This document shows, one piece after another, positions 1 through 10,234 of a stretch of DNA of 64,000 nucleotides (position 1 is its first letter; every line of letters starts with the position of its first letter). This DNA comes from an uncultured Flavobacteriaceae bacterium. Its GTDB lineage: Bacteria; Bacteroidota; Bacteroidia; Flavobacteriales; Flavobacteriaceae. The stretch lies in NCBI GenBank assembly GCA_947494205.1, contig CANLUH010000003.1, positions 186,001 through 250,000 of the forward strand. The letters are read 5' to 3'. The notes under the pieces were generated by a model. The model saw only the letters and a program-made list of their open reading frames with translations. It was not told where the DNA came from and did not search any database. The position numbers and the translations under genes are program-made.

Positions 1-1
1 A

Positions 2-1198
2 GAAATAGATAATAGAGACGCAAATATTGTATATACAGGCTATCAGTTTGGAAATTATTTTAGAATAAATAGAGGGACAGGGGAGCAAAAATACATTCAG
101 CCAAAACACGAATTAGGTGAGAGTCCATACCGTTTCAATTGGCAAACACCAATACAATTATCTACACACAATCAAGACATTTTATATTTAGGAGGTAATA
201 AACTAATGCGTTCTATGAATAAAGGAGACGATTGGAAAGCTATTTCCCCAGATTTAACCAAAGGTGGTAAAAAAGGAAATGTCGCTTATGGAACCATTTC
301 TAGTATTAGCGAATCGCCTTTTGAATTCGGACTTATTTATGTAGGTACAGATGATGGTATGGTGCAAGTTACTAAAAATGCAGGAGGAAGTTGGGAGACT
401 GTATCGCAATCCCTTCCGAAGGATTTATGGGTAACCCGAGTTATTGCATCTAAGCATGACGAAAATAGAGTTTATGTTGCTTTAAACGGCTACCGTTGGG
501 ACGATTTTGGCACATACGTTTATATGAGTGAAGACCAAGGAAAAAACTGGAAAGCAATTAATAGTAACATACCACATTCGCCAGTAAATGTTATTAGAGA
601 AGATCCAGTAAACGATGCTGTATTGTATTTAGGAACGGATAACGGTGCCTATGTATCGTTTAATAATGGTAATACATGGAGTGCTTTTTCTAACGGATTA
701 CCTGCAGTAGCAGTACACGATATAGTAGTGCAAAGTGAGACTAACGATTTATTAATAGGCACACATGGACGAAGTATTTATACCGCAAATGTAGCACCAT
801 TACAAACTAAAGACTTATTTACAGAAGCAAATGATATTGTGTTTTTCGATATAGATAAAATACGTTATTCATCGCGTTGGGGAAGCTCTTGGAGTAAATG
901 GTTAGAACCATACGAACCATCTACAGTCTTAAAGTTTTATGCAAAGCAAGCTGGTAAGAAAACCTTAGAAATACGAACAGATAAAAACACAGTAATACAA
1001 ACTATTGTGGTCGATGTAACTAAAGGTTTTAATTATGTAGATTACGATTTAACAATTTCTAAAAAAGGAAGAAAAAAGTTGTTAAAAGAAAATACAAGTA
1101 TAGATATTAATAAAGCTAAAAACGATAAATACTACATACCAAAAGGCAACTATGTTGTTTATTTAGATGGTGTAACTAAAGGTTTTGAGATAAAGTAA
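2..1198 (+). CDS. BNR/Asp-box repeat exported protein (sortilin-like propeller), 5' end outside window
   Basis: The reading frame is open from base 2, so this is the last ~398 residues of a longer protein. At least four Asp-box-like repeats are visible (for example KGDDW, NAGGSW, DQGKNW and NNGNTW, each followed by a short turn), spaced about 45-55 residues as in BNR/sortilin-type beta-propellers. A C-terminal beta-rich module of ~130 residues follows the propeller. Flavobacterial proteins of this family are usually ~900-1100 residues, exported, and annotated as glycosyl hydrolases, although catalytic function is unproven. No C-terminal T9SS sorting domain is evident. The substrate cannot be inferred. 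Confidence 0.8.
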   Translation, partial: EIDNRDANIVYTGYQFGNYFRINRGTGEQKYIQPKHELGESPYRFNWQTPIQLSTHNQDILYLGGNKLMRSMNKGDDWKAISPDLTKGGKKGNVAYGTISSISESPFEFGLIYVGTDDGMVQVTKNAGGSWETVSQSLPKDLWVTRVIASKHDENRVYVALNGYRWDDFGTYVYMSEDQGKNWKAINSNIPHSPVNVIREDPVNDAVLYLGTDNGAYVSFNNGNTWSAFSNGLPAVAVHDIVVQSETNDLLIGTHGRSIYTANVAPLQTKDLFTEANDIVFFDIDKIRYSSRWGSSWSKWLEPYEPSTVLKFYAKQAGKKTLEIRTDKNTVIQTIVVDVTKGFNYVDYDLTISKKGRKKLLKENTSIDINKAKNDKYYIPKGNYVVYLDGVTKGFEIK

Positions 1199-1320
1199 CT
1201 TATTTAGAGTAGTTCTAAATCTATAGCATATACTGTTAAAATAAACTAAAGGCATGAAATTTGCGTTTTGATGATGACTACATTGGTCCCCTAAACTAAA
1301 TTCATCAATCAAAATCAATT

Positions 1321-2568
1321 ATGCACAAGTTCGCAATTATTTTACTTGCCCTTTTTTCTGTGTTTCAAAGTTTTGCTCAAGAAAACACAAACAAAGAATT
1401 AAAAATATTTTTAGACTGTAACATCTGTGACAATACCTACATTAGGCAAAACTTAGGGAATGTAGAGTTTGTAAGAGATCAAAACCTTGGAGACGTACAT
1501 TTGTTTTTTGTATCGCAAAGAAATGGTAGTGGAGGTAGAAGCTATGAAATCGATTTTATAGGAAAAGAAGAATTAGCAACTATAAACTACAAAATTGAAT
1601 TCTCTACAGACACTAACATGACGGATGACGATGTTAGAAAACGAATTCTTAAAAATATTAAACTAGGTTTAGTGCGCTTTTGGATAGCAAAAGGGATAAC
1701 CGACGATGTTACTATAGATGTTCCAATTCCTAACGCAGAGACAGAAGAAACAGAAGCTAAAGAGGAAGAAAAGGATCCTTGGAATTACTGGTTATTTAGA
1801 GTAGGAGCTAGAGGATTTTTCAATGGACAAGAATCGAATAGAAGAAGTAACTTGAACTTTAATGTTTCGGCAAGGAGAGTAACGGAGAAAAATAAGTTTT
1901 CATTACGAGTAGGTTTCGGAGAAAACAAATCGGTATTTACCTTCGATGGAGAAGATATTATAGCAATTAATAATAATAAGTTTCTAGATGTTGAAGATGT
2001 TATTAGTATAAGTGATCATTGGTCGGCTGGAGCTTTTGGAAGCCTTGGGTCTTCTACGTTCTCTAATAGAGATTCGTATTGGTCTTTTAAACCAGCCATA
2101 GAGTATAATTTCTTTAAATATGAAGAATCTGCAAAAAAGCAATTAACATTATCGTACAGAAATGGCGTAGTATATAATAAATATATAGAACGTTCTATTT
2201 TTGGACAAAACGAAGAGCATTTATGGGAACATAATGTTTTACTGGGAGGATCTGTAAGGCAGGAATGGGGGAATATTAATGGAGAAGCTTCTTTTAATCA
2301 ATATTTACATGACACTACATTAAACTCTCTTGGATTCTTTTTAGGTGCAAATATTAGAATATTTAAAGGCTTTAATTTCGATGTGAGCGGTAATTATAGA
2401 ATTACAAGAAACCAAATTAGTTTACCAGCAGGTGACGTTTCTTTAGAAGAATTATTATTACAACAACAGCAACTTCAATCTGGTTATAATTACTTTGTAA
2501 GTGTTGGTTTTAGTTACTCGTTTGGATCGATATATAATACTGTAGTAAACCCAAGATTTAACTTTTAA
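1321..2568 (+). CDS. Predicted outer-membrane beta-barrel protein, unknown function
   Basis: 415 residues. Residues 1-19 form a clear Sec signal peptide ending in FAQ. A periplasmic N-terminal part (to ~150) contains a C-N-I-C pair near residue 31 and an acidic Glu/Lys stretch near 140-150. The remainder alternates hydrophobic and polar residues with many aromatic girdle positions, and the protein ends in Phe, as outer-membrane barrels do. A Gln-rich turn lies near residue 380. I recognise no named family. It is followed by a strong hairpin, so it is probably monocistronic. Confidence 0.65.
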   Translation: MHKFAIILLALFSVFQSFAQENTNKELKIFLDCNICDNTYIRQNLGNVEFVRDQNLGDVHLFFVSQRNGSGGRSYEIDFIGKEELATINYKIEFSTDTNMTDDDVRKRILKNIKLGLVRFWIAKGITDDVTIDVPIPNAETEETEAKEEEKDPWNYWLFRVGARGFFNGQESNRRSNLNFNVSARRVTEKNKFSLRVGFGENKSVFTFDGEDIIAINNNKFLDVEDVISISDHWSAGAFGSLGSSTFSNRDSYWSFKPAIEYNFFKYEESAKKQLTLSYRNGVVYNKYIERSIFGQNEEHLWEHNVLLGGSVRQEWGNINGEASFNQYLHDTTLNSLGFFLGANIRIFKGFNFDVSGNYRITRNQISLPAGDVSLEELLLQQQQLQSGYNYFVSVGFSYSFGSIYNTVVNPRFNF

Positions 2569-2621
2569 AGTAATAATTTATATAGCATAAATAAAAAAGG
2601 TTGATTAATACAGCCACTATT

Positions 2622-2668
2622 AAAATACGATTAAAGTAAGCTAAAACGTTTATTTTAATCGTATTTTT
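2622..2668 (+). terminator. Rho-independent-like terminator
   Basis: A perfect 14-bp inverted repeat (2622-2635 with 2654-2667) with an 18-nt loop runs into a short T tract. It lies 54 bp after the stop of the barrel protein and just before the next start. Confidence 0.6.
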
Positions 2669-2686
2669 ATATAAAATCCCTCGATA

Positions 2687-3709
2687 ATGCTACGTTTCAG
2701 TTTATTTAACGTTTCTATGTTTATTGCCGTTGTAGTGCTTATAACACTGCTGCTGTATAGAATTATAGTTTTAAAAAGTAAACATAAACAGCAAGATATT
2801 AATTTATCTAGCCTTAATAGTTTTTTTGATGCGCACGGATTATCTGTGTTACAAAAAAATCAATATCAAGTTACTGCAATATTAGGCTATTTCGCAACAA
2901 CGTTATTCGATAAAAATAAAACAAAAGAAGTACTTTGGGATATTATAGAGAACTGTATTTCTAAGTTAGGATTAGAAGATTGTGTGCTCTATCTTTTAGA
3001 TGAGAAACAGCAAGAGTTATGTCAAGTAGCAGCTTTTGGTAATAAACAGAAAGGAGATAAAGAAATACTATTACCAAAACAAATACCAGTTGGTAAAGGT
3101 ATTGTGGGGAGTGTTGCAAAAACTGGTAAATATGAATTGATTGCAGATACAAGTAAAGATAATCGTTATATAATTGATGATAAAAAGCGACAATCGGAAT
3201 TAGCGGTCCCTATTTATATGGACGCGCATTTAATAGGCGTACTAGATGCAGAACATTCAAAAAAACTATTTTTTACAGAGAATCATTTGTATCTGTTTCA
3301 ATTGATTGCAAAACTAACCGAGAAAAAACTACTTCAATTAGATCAAAAAAAAGGTTTAAATATTACAGAAGATAATGGATATTATAAAGAAGTATGTCAT
3401 TTAATGGAGACCGAAAAACTCTATCGAAATCCAGAAATTAAACTGATTACTATTTCAGAAAAAATAAAAATAAGTACAAATTACCTCTCTCAATTAATTA
3501 ATACACTTAGTGGTTATAATTTTTCAGATTTTGTAAATAATTACCGTGTAGAAGAAGTAAAGCAAAAATTAAAGGATACTTCATTTATTGGCTACCCAAT
3601 GCTCTCTATAGGTTTAGAGTCTGGCTTTAATTCTAAATCAGCATTCTATAATGCTTTCAAAAAACATACGGGGATGTCCCCCACCGATTTTAAGGAAAAA
3701 CACCTTTAA
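2687..3709 (+). CDS. Membrane-anchored GAF-domain AraC-family transcriptional regulator
   Basis: 340 residues. One N-terminal membrane helix (about residues 8-28) precedes a GAF-type sensor domain (about 65-215, with a PVGKGIVGSV motif typical of GAF folds) and a C-terminal AraC double helix-turn-helix (about 245-340, ending in the conserved GFNSKSAFYNAFKKHTGMSP block). It is likely to sense a small ligand or redox signal and regulate transcription from the membrane. The next gene starts ~95 bp downstream on the same strand, so the BTRD1 hydrolase gene pair is a plausible target. That link is inference. Confidence 0.85.
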   Translation: MLRFSLFNVSMFIAVVVLITLLLYRIIVLKSKHKQQDINLSSLNSFFDAHGLSVLQKNQYQVTAILGYFATTLFDKNKTKEVLWDIIENCISKLGLEDCVLYLLDEKQQELCQVAAFGNKQKGDKEILLPKQIPVGKGIVGSVAKTGKYELIADTSKDNRYIIDDKKRQSELAVPIYMDAHLIGVLDAEHSKKLFFTENHLYLFQLIAKLTEKKLLQLDQKKGLNITEDNGYYKEVCHLMETEKLYRNPEIKLITISEKIKISTNYLSQLINTLSGYNFSDFVNNYRVEEVKQKLKDTSFIGYPMLSIGLESGFNSKSAFYNAFKKHTGMSPTDFKEKHL

Positions 3710-3802
3710 CCGTCCTGATTCTTTTAGTATCAATACTATAGGACATTGAAACCTCCCGTGTCTACTAGGTTTGCATCGTTATTAATAAAAAACAAGAAAA
3801 CG

Positions 3803-5770
3803 ATGAAAACAAAAATTAAAATGGCAATATGGGGACTTTTATTAGCATTCAGTTTCTCATATGCTAACGAGAAAAGTAATGAACCTGTTTTAGAAACAGA
3901 ACCATTACGAGCTGCGAAAACATTAAAAAATTGGGCAGCAAGACATGGTATGTCTTCAAAAGCATACCAAGATAATTTTACGAAGTTTAGTAAAAAAGGT
4001 TTCCGATTAACAGCGGTAGATGGCTATTTAGTAAATGGTAAAATATACTATGCTGCATTATGGGAAAAAGGTAACACCTCTGGGTTGGTTGCTAGGCATG
4101 GATTAACAGGAAAACAATACCAAGCAGAATTTAGTAAATGGAGTAGCAAAGGTTACAGGTTAATACATGTAGATGGCTATTCTGATGGTAAAAGGGCAAG
4201 ATATGCGGCCATTTGGCAAAAAGGAAGCCAAGCGGGACTTAAAGCTAGACATGGATTAACAGGAAAACAGTATCAAGCAGAATTTACCAAATATCATAAA
4301 GCAGGATACAGGTTAGTACATGTTAGCGGTTATGGAGTAAAGGGAAAATTATACTACGCTGCTATTTGGAAAAAAGGAAAAAACAACGATTACATTGCTA
4401 GGCATGGTTTATCGAGCAAACAATACCAAGACGTCTTTACAAAGTATGCAAAAAAAGGATATAAGTTAACGCATATAGACAGTTACGATGCTAAAAACAA
4501 AGTATACTACGCTTGTATTATGGAAAAAGTAAACGGACGTTACAGTGCGCGCCATGGTATGAATAGTACAAACTACCAATTGCAATACGATAACCATTAC
4601 TATCAAGGTTTTATTCCAGTAAGTGTAAGTGGACACGACGGCGGTAAAAGAGCTGGCTATGCAGCATCTTTTAAAGCTGTAGGTGGTTGGAAATATGCAG
4701 ACGTAAAACAACTAGATGCAAAAATAAAAGCAGTACAAAAGCAATTTAAAATTCCTGGAGTGTCTATAGCTATTGTAAAAGATGGGAAGCTAGTCTATGC
4801 AAAAGGCTATGGTTATGGGGAGAAAGATAAAAAGGAAATTGCTTCGGCATCAAGTCTTTTTCGTCAAGCAAGTATTTCTAAATCATTTACTAGTGTTGCT
4901 ATTATGAAGTTAGTAGAACAAGGAAAACTAAAATTAACCGATAAAGTATTTGGACCCGGAAAAATATTAGGAACCACTTATGGGACTAAAGCCTATAGCA
5001 GTAGAGAAAAAGCAATAACTGTAGAACATTTATTAGAGCACACTGCGGGTGGACATGCATGGGATAATAACTCAAAGCCAGATAATGTAGATACTTGGGC
5101 TGCTGCTATGAAACTGGGCACAAAAGAAAGTTTCTCTGCTTTATTTAAAAGAATTTTAGATGGTAGAAACCCAACGCATACACCAGGGACGTTTTATGAG
5201 TATTCTAATTTTGGTTACTGTGTTTTAGGGCGTATTATCGCTAAAAAATCTGGAATGTCTTACGAGAATTATGTAAAGAAATATGTTTTAAAACCGAGTG
5301 GCATTAGTAGAATGCAAATAGGACCAAGCGATAAGAAAAAACGTGCTTATAAAGAAGTTGCCTATTATAATTCAGATTGGAGTCCATACAATTTAAAAAT
5401 GCAAAAAATGGATGCTCACGGCGGATGGATTGCTTCTTCGGTAGATTTAATGCGCTTTATGGTTCGTGTAGATGGGCAAGCTTCAAAAAAGGATATTATT
5501 AAAGCGTCTACATTTAAAACGATGACAACATCGTCTTTAAATAATGGCTACGCCAAAGGATGGGGTGTTAATAGTTCTGCATCAACAATGTCTCATGGCG
5601 GCGGAATGTCTGGAACAAGTACAACACTAAAGAAAATGAATAATAGTATTAGTTACGCTATTCTGTCTAATTCAACAGGAAATGGAAGTGGACAAGGTAG
5701 TGCTTTAAAAGCAGCAATTGAGCAAGGTATAAATGCTATAGGCACATGGCCAAATCTAGATTTATTTTAA
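3803..5770 (+). CDS. Secreted serine hydrolase (class C beta-lactamase family) with five N-terminal BTRD1-type repeats
   Basis: 655 residues from the Met that opens a good Sec signal peptide (KTKIKMAIWGLLLAFSFSYA). The in-frame Met 19 codons upstream would bury the signal. Residues ~38-290 are five ~50-residue repeats with the pattern ARHGL..KQYQ..F...GYRL..V.GY....YYAAIW, matching Bacterial tandem repeat domain 1 (BTRD1). Residues ~300-655 are a beta-lactamase-family transpeptidase-like domain: S357-I-S-K360 (SxxK), Y467-S-N469 (YxN), and H598-G-G-G in place of KTG. The same architecture occurs in fungal polyglycine hydrolases and in bacterial esterases/peptidases. Substrate is unknown. The next gene starts 16 bp downstream and carries related repeats. 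Confidence 0.85.
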   Translation: MKTKIKMAIWGLLLAFSFSYANEKSNEPVLETEPLRAAKTLKNWAARHGMSSKAYQDNFTKFSKKGFRLTAVDGYLVNGKIYYAALWEKGNTSGLVARHGLTGKQYQAEFSKWSSKGYRLIHVDGYSDGKRARYAAIWQKGSQAGLKARHGLTGKQYQAEFTKYHKAGYRLVHVSGYGVKGKLYYAAIWKKGKNNDYIARHGLSSKQYQDVFTKYAKKGYKLTHIDSYDAKNKVYYACIMEKVNGRYSARHGMNSTNYQLQYDNHYYQGFIPVSVSGHDGGKRAGYAASFKAVGGWKYADVKQLDAKIKAVQKQFKIPGVSIAIVKDGKLVYAKGYGYGEKDKKEIASASSLFRQASISKSFTSVAIMKLVEQGKLKLTDKVFGPGKILGTTYGTKAYSSREKAITVEHLLEHTAGGHAWDNNSKPDNVDTWAAAMKLGTKESFSALFKRILDGRNPTHTPGTFYEYSNFGYCVLGRIIAKKSGMSYENYVKKYVLKPSGISRMQIGPSDKKKRAYKEVAYYNSDWSPYNLKMQKMDAHGGWIASSVDLMRFMVRVDGQASKKDIIKASTFKTMTTSSLNNGYAKGWGVNSSASTMSHGGGMSGTSTTLKKMNNSISYAILSNSTGNGSGQGSALKAAIEQGINAIGTWPNLDLF

Positions 5771-5786
5771 AATAAAAACAATAATC

Positions 5787-7307
5787 ATGAAAACAAAAAT
5801 ATTAATTCTACTGTGTTTAATAGGAATTAAATACGGAGAAACGCAAAACAAATATGTAGGGGTGTGGGAGAGTGCAAGTAAATCTAATATTGTGCATAAA
5901 CCATTATTATGGAACGCTTTTGTAAATAAAAACGAAGCGATGGAAAACAAAGGGTTACGACTTAATGATTTAGAAATTACTAAAAAAGGACCTTTAGTAA
6001 AATATACTGGGTCGTGGCGAAGTGGTTCGGGGAAAACCAAATTATCTAAAGCGCTTATATGGAAAGACTTTTTGAAAAAAGGTGAAAATTTAACTGAAAA
6101 AGGATATCGTTTAGTCGATTTTGAGATTTTTAAAAAAGCAGGAAAGCAATATTATGTAGGGTTTTGGAAAAAAGGTTCAGGAAATAATATTATAACTAAA
6201 GGATTGAAATGGAAAGCGTTTTTAGATAAAGGAGAAGATCTAACTAAAAAGGGGTACAGACTTACAGATTTTGAAACCTTTAAAAAAGGTAGTAGTTATT
6301 TTTATGTAGGAAATTGGAGGTCTGGTTCAGGAAGTAATCTTATTACTAAAGGCCTTAAATGGAACGCTTTTTTAGACAAAGGTGAAGAACTTACTGGAAA
6401 AGGACTTCGATTATATGATGTAGAGATTATTAAAGTAGGTAATACAAAACGCTATGTTGGTGCATGGAAAAGTGGAACAGGTGGAAATATTATAACAAAA
6501 GGGTTAAAGTGGAATGCTTTTTTAGAAAAAGGAAAAAAGATGACACAAGATGGTTATAGATTGGTTGATTTTGAGGTTTTTAAAGCTAAAACAACACCTG
6601 ACCAAAATAATACTCCAAATCCTAATTCAAATACATTGCCTAATATCTCTAGTTTTGCAAAAACGCCTAATTATGTTAAGCTGTTAAGTGGAACGCAAGG
6701 AAATAATAAGTATAGAGTAACGGTAGATTTTACAAAATTAATCGATGGTAAGCCAGAAATAACTATCCCAAAACAGTTTTTAAAAAACCTTCCTAGTTAT
6801 AAAGGAGAAATCATTTTTCCAGATAATTTTTGTGGATTAAGAATTGTAAAAGCCAATAGGTTTGTTTGGTATACTAAAAACGATGGCGTTTATAATAAGC
6901 ACCCATATAATTATATTTCAGAAGATTCGTCAATTCTTGAAGAATATCAAGACAGTGGAGAAGGTGAATATTTTGATAAAATAGGAATAGATTTTACAGG
7001 GCCAATTGGTAAATGCATAAATAGTAATGCTAGTTGGGTATTTCCACAGCCTTACATGAAAGAATACAAAGTAATGCCTCAACCTTTAAAGTTAGAAATT
7101 GAACTAGGTAGTGACTCCGAAGTTAAGTTTGTAAACTTTAAGATGTCTCCAGGGAAATCATTGAAAGCATTAAAATTGTTTAAGAAAACAAAAGCAGAAA
7201 AATTAATGAAGTATTATAAGAAAACATTAATAGATGGTCTTAGAAAATGGATAGAAACGGTTTGTAAAGAAAACCCAGATAAGTGTGTTTCTATGGGAAT
7301 TGAATAA
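5787..7307 (+). CDS. Secreted protein with five BTRD1-like repeats and an uncharacterised C-terminal domain
   Basis: 506 residues. A signal peptide (MKTKILILLCLIGIKYGETQ) starts with the same MKTKI as the upstream gene. Residues ~21-260 hold five ~47-residue repeats of pattern YVG.W.SGSG.NIITKGLKW.AFLDKGE.LT.KGYRL.DFE.FK. The order of elements (aromatic YxxxW, GL, xxF, GYRL) matches the BTRD1 repeats next door, so I read this as a divergent version of the same fold. An Asn/Pro/Thr linker (~262-282) leads to a ~220-residue C-terminal domain with several Cys (FCGL, GKCIN, VCKENPDKC) that I do not recognise. No catalytic motif is visible. It is probably cotranscribed with the hydrolase. Confidence 0.75.
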   Translation: MKTKILILLCLIGIKYGETQNKYVGVWESASKSNIVHKPLLWNAFVNKNEAMENKGLRLNDLEITKKGPLVKYTGSWRSGSGKTKLSKALIWKDFLKKGENLTEKGYRLVDFEIFKKAGKQYYVGFWKKGSGNNIITKGLKWKAFLDKGEDLTKKGYRLTDFETFKKGSSYFYVGNWRSGSGSNLITKGLKWNAFLDKGEELTGKGLRLYDVEIIKVGNTKRYVGAWKSGTGGNIITKGLKWNAFLEKGKKMTQDGYRLVDFEVFKAKTTPDQNNTPNPNSNTLPNISSFAKTPNYVKLLSGTQGNNKYRVTVDFTKLIDGKPEITIPKQFLKNLPSYKGEIIFPDNFCGLRIVKANRFVWYTKNDGVYNKHPYNYISEDSSILEEYQDSGEGEYFDKIGIDFTGPIGKCINSNASWVFPQPYMKEYKVMPQPLKLEIELGSDSEVKFVNFKMSPGKSLKALKLFKKTKAEKLMKYYKKTLIDGLRKWIETVCKENPDKCVSMGIE

Positions 7308-7340
7308 TGATGTTGAAGTTTAAGTAGCGTTGTTTTTTTG

Positions 7341-7372
7341 AAGCATCAATTTATTATATAAGTTGATGCTTT
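7341..7372 (+). terminator. Hairpin terminator after the tandem-repeat gene pair
   Basis: A 9-bp inverted repeat, AAGCATCAA (7341-7349) with TTGATGCTT (7363-7371), lies 33 bp after the stop codon. The T tract is weak, so termination efficiency is uncertain. Confidence 0.45.
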
Positions 7373-7477
7373 AGTTATGTTTAAGAGTTTAATGTAAAAT
7401 TAAAGACCTATGAAGGTTAAACAAATGCATCTCTAACTTAAACCCATTCTAAATAGCGAGCAAAAGCATAGTATAAA

Positions 7478-7509
7478 TTTGTGATACTAACTAACGAGCG
7501 TTATCTTTG
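7478..7509 (+). promoter_or_regulatory. Bacteroidota-type promoter of sdhCAB
   Basis: TTTG at 7478-7481, a 20-nt spacer, then TATCTTTG at 7502-7509. This fits the known Bacteroidota -33/-7 pattern TTTG and TAnnTTTG. It ends 28 nt before the sdhC ATG at 7538, and it rules out the longer ORF start at 7481, which falls inside the promoter. Confidence 0.65.
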
Positions 7510-7537
7510 TAAAACACTATTCTTAATAACAAAAATA

Positions 7538-8197
7538 ATGAGCGGAATTTTAAATTCTTCAATAGGAAGAAAGTTTGCCATGGCACTTTCGGCACTCTTT
7601 CTAATGTTTTTTTTACTTCAACATTTTTCTATAAACTTACTTTCGGTTACTAGTCCTGAGACTTTTAATGAAGTGTCATATTTTATGGGAAACAATCCAT
7701 TAGTACAATACGGCTTACAACCGGTTTTACTTATTGGTGTTTTGTTTCACTTTATTATGGGATTTGTTTTAGAAATTAAAAACAGAAAAGCGAGACAAAT
7801 TAGTTATGCTAAAAATAATGGAGGGGCTAATTCTACATGGATGAGTAGAAACATGATTTGGAGTGGAGCAGCTATTTTATTATTTATGATTTTTCACTTT
7901 AACGATTTTTGGGTTCCAGAAATAGTTGAAAAATATGTTGAAGGTAAAAGTCAAGTTGGCAAGGATTTTTATGCTCACGTAGTGCACATGTTTGAAAACC
8001 CGATTAGAGTTGGTGTTTATGTGTTAGCATTTGTATTCTTAGCACTACACTTATTACACGGTTTTGATTCGGCATTTCAGTCGGTTGGAGCAAATAATAA
8101 ATATACTAAAGGATTAAAACGATTTAGTAAAATATATGCAATTGGAATTCCTGTAGGATTTATAATTATTGCATTAGTTCATCATTTTAATCACTAA
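7538..8197 (+). CDS. sdhC: Succinate dehydrogenase cytochrome b subunit
   Basis: 219 residues from Met at 7538, which gives the conserved [20 protein letters not shown] start. Five hydrophobic segments and several intramembrane His residues fit the single-subunit di-heme cytochrome b of class B succinate:quinone reductases, as in Bacillus and Wolinella. It anchors SdhAB to the inner membrane and passes electrons to menaquinone. It is first in an sdhCAB operon: sdhA starts 14 bp after its stop. No separate sdhD is present, as expected for this class. Confidence 0.95.
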   Translation: MSGILNSSIGRKFAMALSALFLMFFLLQHFSINLLSVTSPETFNEVSYFMGNNPLVQYGLQPVLLIGVLFHFIMGFVLEIKNRKARQISYAKNNGGANSTWMSRNMIWSGAAILLFMIFHFNDFWVPEIVEKYVEGKSQVGKDFYAHVVHMFENPIRVGVYVLAFVFLALHLLHGFDSAFQSVGANNKYTKGLKRFSKIYAIGIPVGFIIIALVHHFNH

Positions 8198-8211
8198 TAA
8201 TTAAGTTCAAT

Positions 8212-10224
8212 ATGGCTTTAGATTCAAAAACACCAAAAGGTCCAATAGCAGATAAATGGACTAATTATAAAAATAAAATAGATCTTGTAAACCCTGCGAA
8301 CAAACGTAACATAGATGTTATTGTTGTTGGTACAGGATTAGCAGGAGGTTCTGCAGCAGCAACGTTAGCAGAATTAGGATATAATGTAAAAGCATTTTGT
8401 TTTCAAGATTCCCCAAGACGTGCGCACTCTATTGCAGCACAAGGAGGAATTAATGCAGCAAAAAATTACCAAGGAGATGGAGATTCTACTTACAGATTGT
8501 TTTACGATACTGTAAAAGGAGGGGATTATCGTTCTCGTGAAGCAAACGTATACCGTTTAGCTGAGGTATCTGCAAACATTATTGATCAATGTGTGGCGCA
8601 AGGTGTTCCTTTTGCTCGTGAATATGGAGGGTTACTAGATAACCGTTCGTTTGGAGGGGTTTTAGTTTCTAGAACATTCTACGCAGCAGGACAAACAGGA
8701 CAACAATTATTATTAGGAGCTTATTCTGCCATGAACCGTCAAATCGGTCGTGGTAAAATAAAAATGTACAACCGTCACGAAATGTTAGACGTTGTAAAGG
8801 TAGATGGAAAAGCTCGAGGAATTATAACACGTAACCTAATCACTGGAGAAATTGAGCGTCATTCTGCGCATGCAGTTGTTCTTGGAACGGGAGGTTATGG
8901 TAACGTATTCTTCTTATCTACGAATGCTATGGGAAGTAATGTTACAGCAGGTTGGAAAGCTCACAAAAGAGGTGCTTACTTTGCAAACCCATGTTATACA
9001 CAAATCCACCCAACATGTATTCCAGTGTCTGGAGACCATCAGTCTAAATTAACATTGATGTCTGAGTCTCTTAGAAATGATGGACGTATTTGGGTGCCTA
9101 AAAACATAAAAGATGTTGAGGCTATTCGTAACAAAACATTAAAACCAACACAAATAGCAGAAGGCGATAGAGATTACTACTTAGAGCGTCGTTATCCAGC
9201 CTTTGGAAACTTAGTACCTCGTGATGTAGCCTCTCGTGCTGCAAAAGAAAGATGTGATGCAGGTTATGGTGTTAACGCAACTGGGGAAGCAGTTTATTTA
9301 GATTTTGCTTCGGCAATTACACGTTACGGAAAAGAACAAGCAACTATAAAAGGTTTAGATTTAAACGATGCAGCCTTAATTAAAAAATTAGGACAAGAAG
9401 TTGTTAAAAATAAATATGGAAACTTATTTCAAATGTACGAGAAAATCGTAGATGAGAATCCATACGAAACACCAATGATGATATATCCAGCTGTGCACTA
9501 CACAATGGGTGGTGTATGGGTAGATTATAACTTAATGACTACTGTTCCTGGATTATATTGTATTGGAGAAGCAAACTTCTCTGATCACGGAGCAAATAGA
9601 CTTGGAGCTTCTGCCTTAATGCAAGGTCTTGCAGATGGTTATTTTGTATTACCTTATACAATAGGTGATTATTTATCAGATGATATTAGAACAGGACCAA
9701 TCTCAACAGATTCGAAAGAATTTGAAGAAGCAGAAAAAGAAGTTAGAGAAAAAATAGAGTTCTTTATTAATAATGAAGGGTCTCACTCTGTAGATTATTT
9801 CCATAAGAAATTAGGGAAAATCATGTGGAATAAAGTAGGGATGTCTAGAAATGTAAAAGGATTAACTGAAGCAATTCAGGAAATAAAAGCATTAAGAGAT
9901 CAATTCTGGAAAGAAGTAAAAGTTCCTGGTTCTAGTGATGAGTTAAACGAAGAATTAGCAAAAGCAGGACGTGTAGCAGATTTCTTAGAATTAGGAGAGT
10001 TATTTGCTAAAGATGCATTAAACAGAGAAGAATCTTGTGGAGGACACTTTAGGGAAGACTCTGTAGAGTTAGACGGTGAGCAAAAAGGAGAGGCTTTACG
10101 TAATGATAAAGACTTTGCTTATGTAGCAGCTTGGGAATACAAAGGAGAACCTAGTGAGGCTGTTTTACATAAAGAGGAGTTAGAATTTAATGATATTGAA
10201 TTAAAACAAAGAAGTTATAAATAA
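8212..10224 (+). CDS. sdhA: Succinate dehydrogenase / fumarate reductase flavoprotein subunit
   Basis: 670 residues. The FAD-binding glycine motif VVGTGLAGG is at 38-46. His72 in [11 protein letters not shown] is the position of covalent 8-alpha-N3-histidyl-FAD attachment. Active-site blocks such as HPTC and the [10 protein letters not shown] segment near 465 are intact. It oxidises succinate to fumarate in the TCA cycle on the cytoplasmic face of the membrane. Length and sequence are normal for the Bacteroidota class B enzyme. It lies between sdhC and sdhB with 14- and 10-bp gaps. Confidence 0.97.
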   Translation: MALDSKTPKGPIADKWTNYKNKIDLVNPANKRNIDVIVVGTGLAGGSAAATLAELGYNVKAFCFQDSPRRAHSIAAQGGINAAKNYQGDGDSTYRLFYDTVKGGDYRSREANVYRLAEVSANIIDQCVAQGVPFAREYGGLLDNRSFGGVLVSRTFYAAGQTGQQLLLGAYSAMNRQIGRGKIKMYNRHEMLDVVKVDGKARGIITRNLITGEIERHSAHAVVLGTGGYGNVFFLSTNAMGSNVTAGWKAHKRGAYFANPCYTQIHPTCIPVSGDHQSKLTLMSESLRNDGRIWVPKNIKDVEAIRNKTLKPTQIAEGDRDYYLERRYPAFGNLVPRDVASRAAKERCDAGYGVNATGEAVYLDFASAITRYGKEQATIKGLDLNDAALIKKLGQEVVKNKYGNLFQMYEKIVDENPYETPMMIYPAVHYTMGGVWVDYNLMTTVPGLYCIGEANFSDHGANRLGASALMQGLADGYFVLPYTIGDYLSDDIRTGPISTDSKEFEEAEKEVREKIEFFINNEGSHSVDYFHKKLGKIMWNKVGMSRNVKGLTEAIQEIKALRDQFWKEVKVPGSSDELNEELAKAGRVADFLELGELFAKDALNREESCGGHFREDSVELDGEQKGEALRNDKDFAYVAAWEYKGEPSEAVLHKEELEFNDIELKQRSYK

Positions 10225-10234
10225 AAGGAAGACT

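Noticed and set aside
3746-3802. Upstream start for the BTRD1 hydrolase
   Set aside because: The Met at 3803 begins a normal signal peptide; the longer form would place 19 residues ahead of it.
7481-7537. Upstream start for sdhC
   Set aside because: It overlaps the promoter; the conserved SdhC N-terminus begins at 7538.
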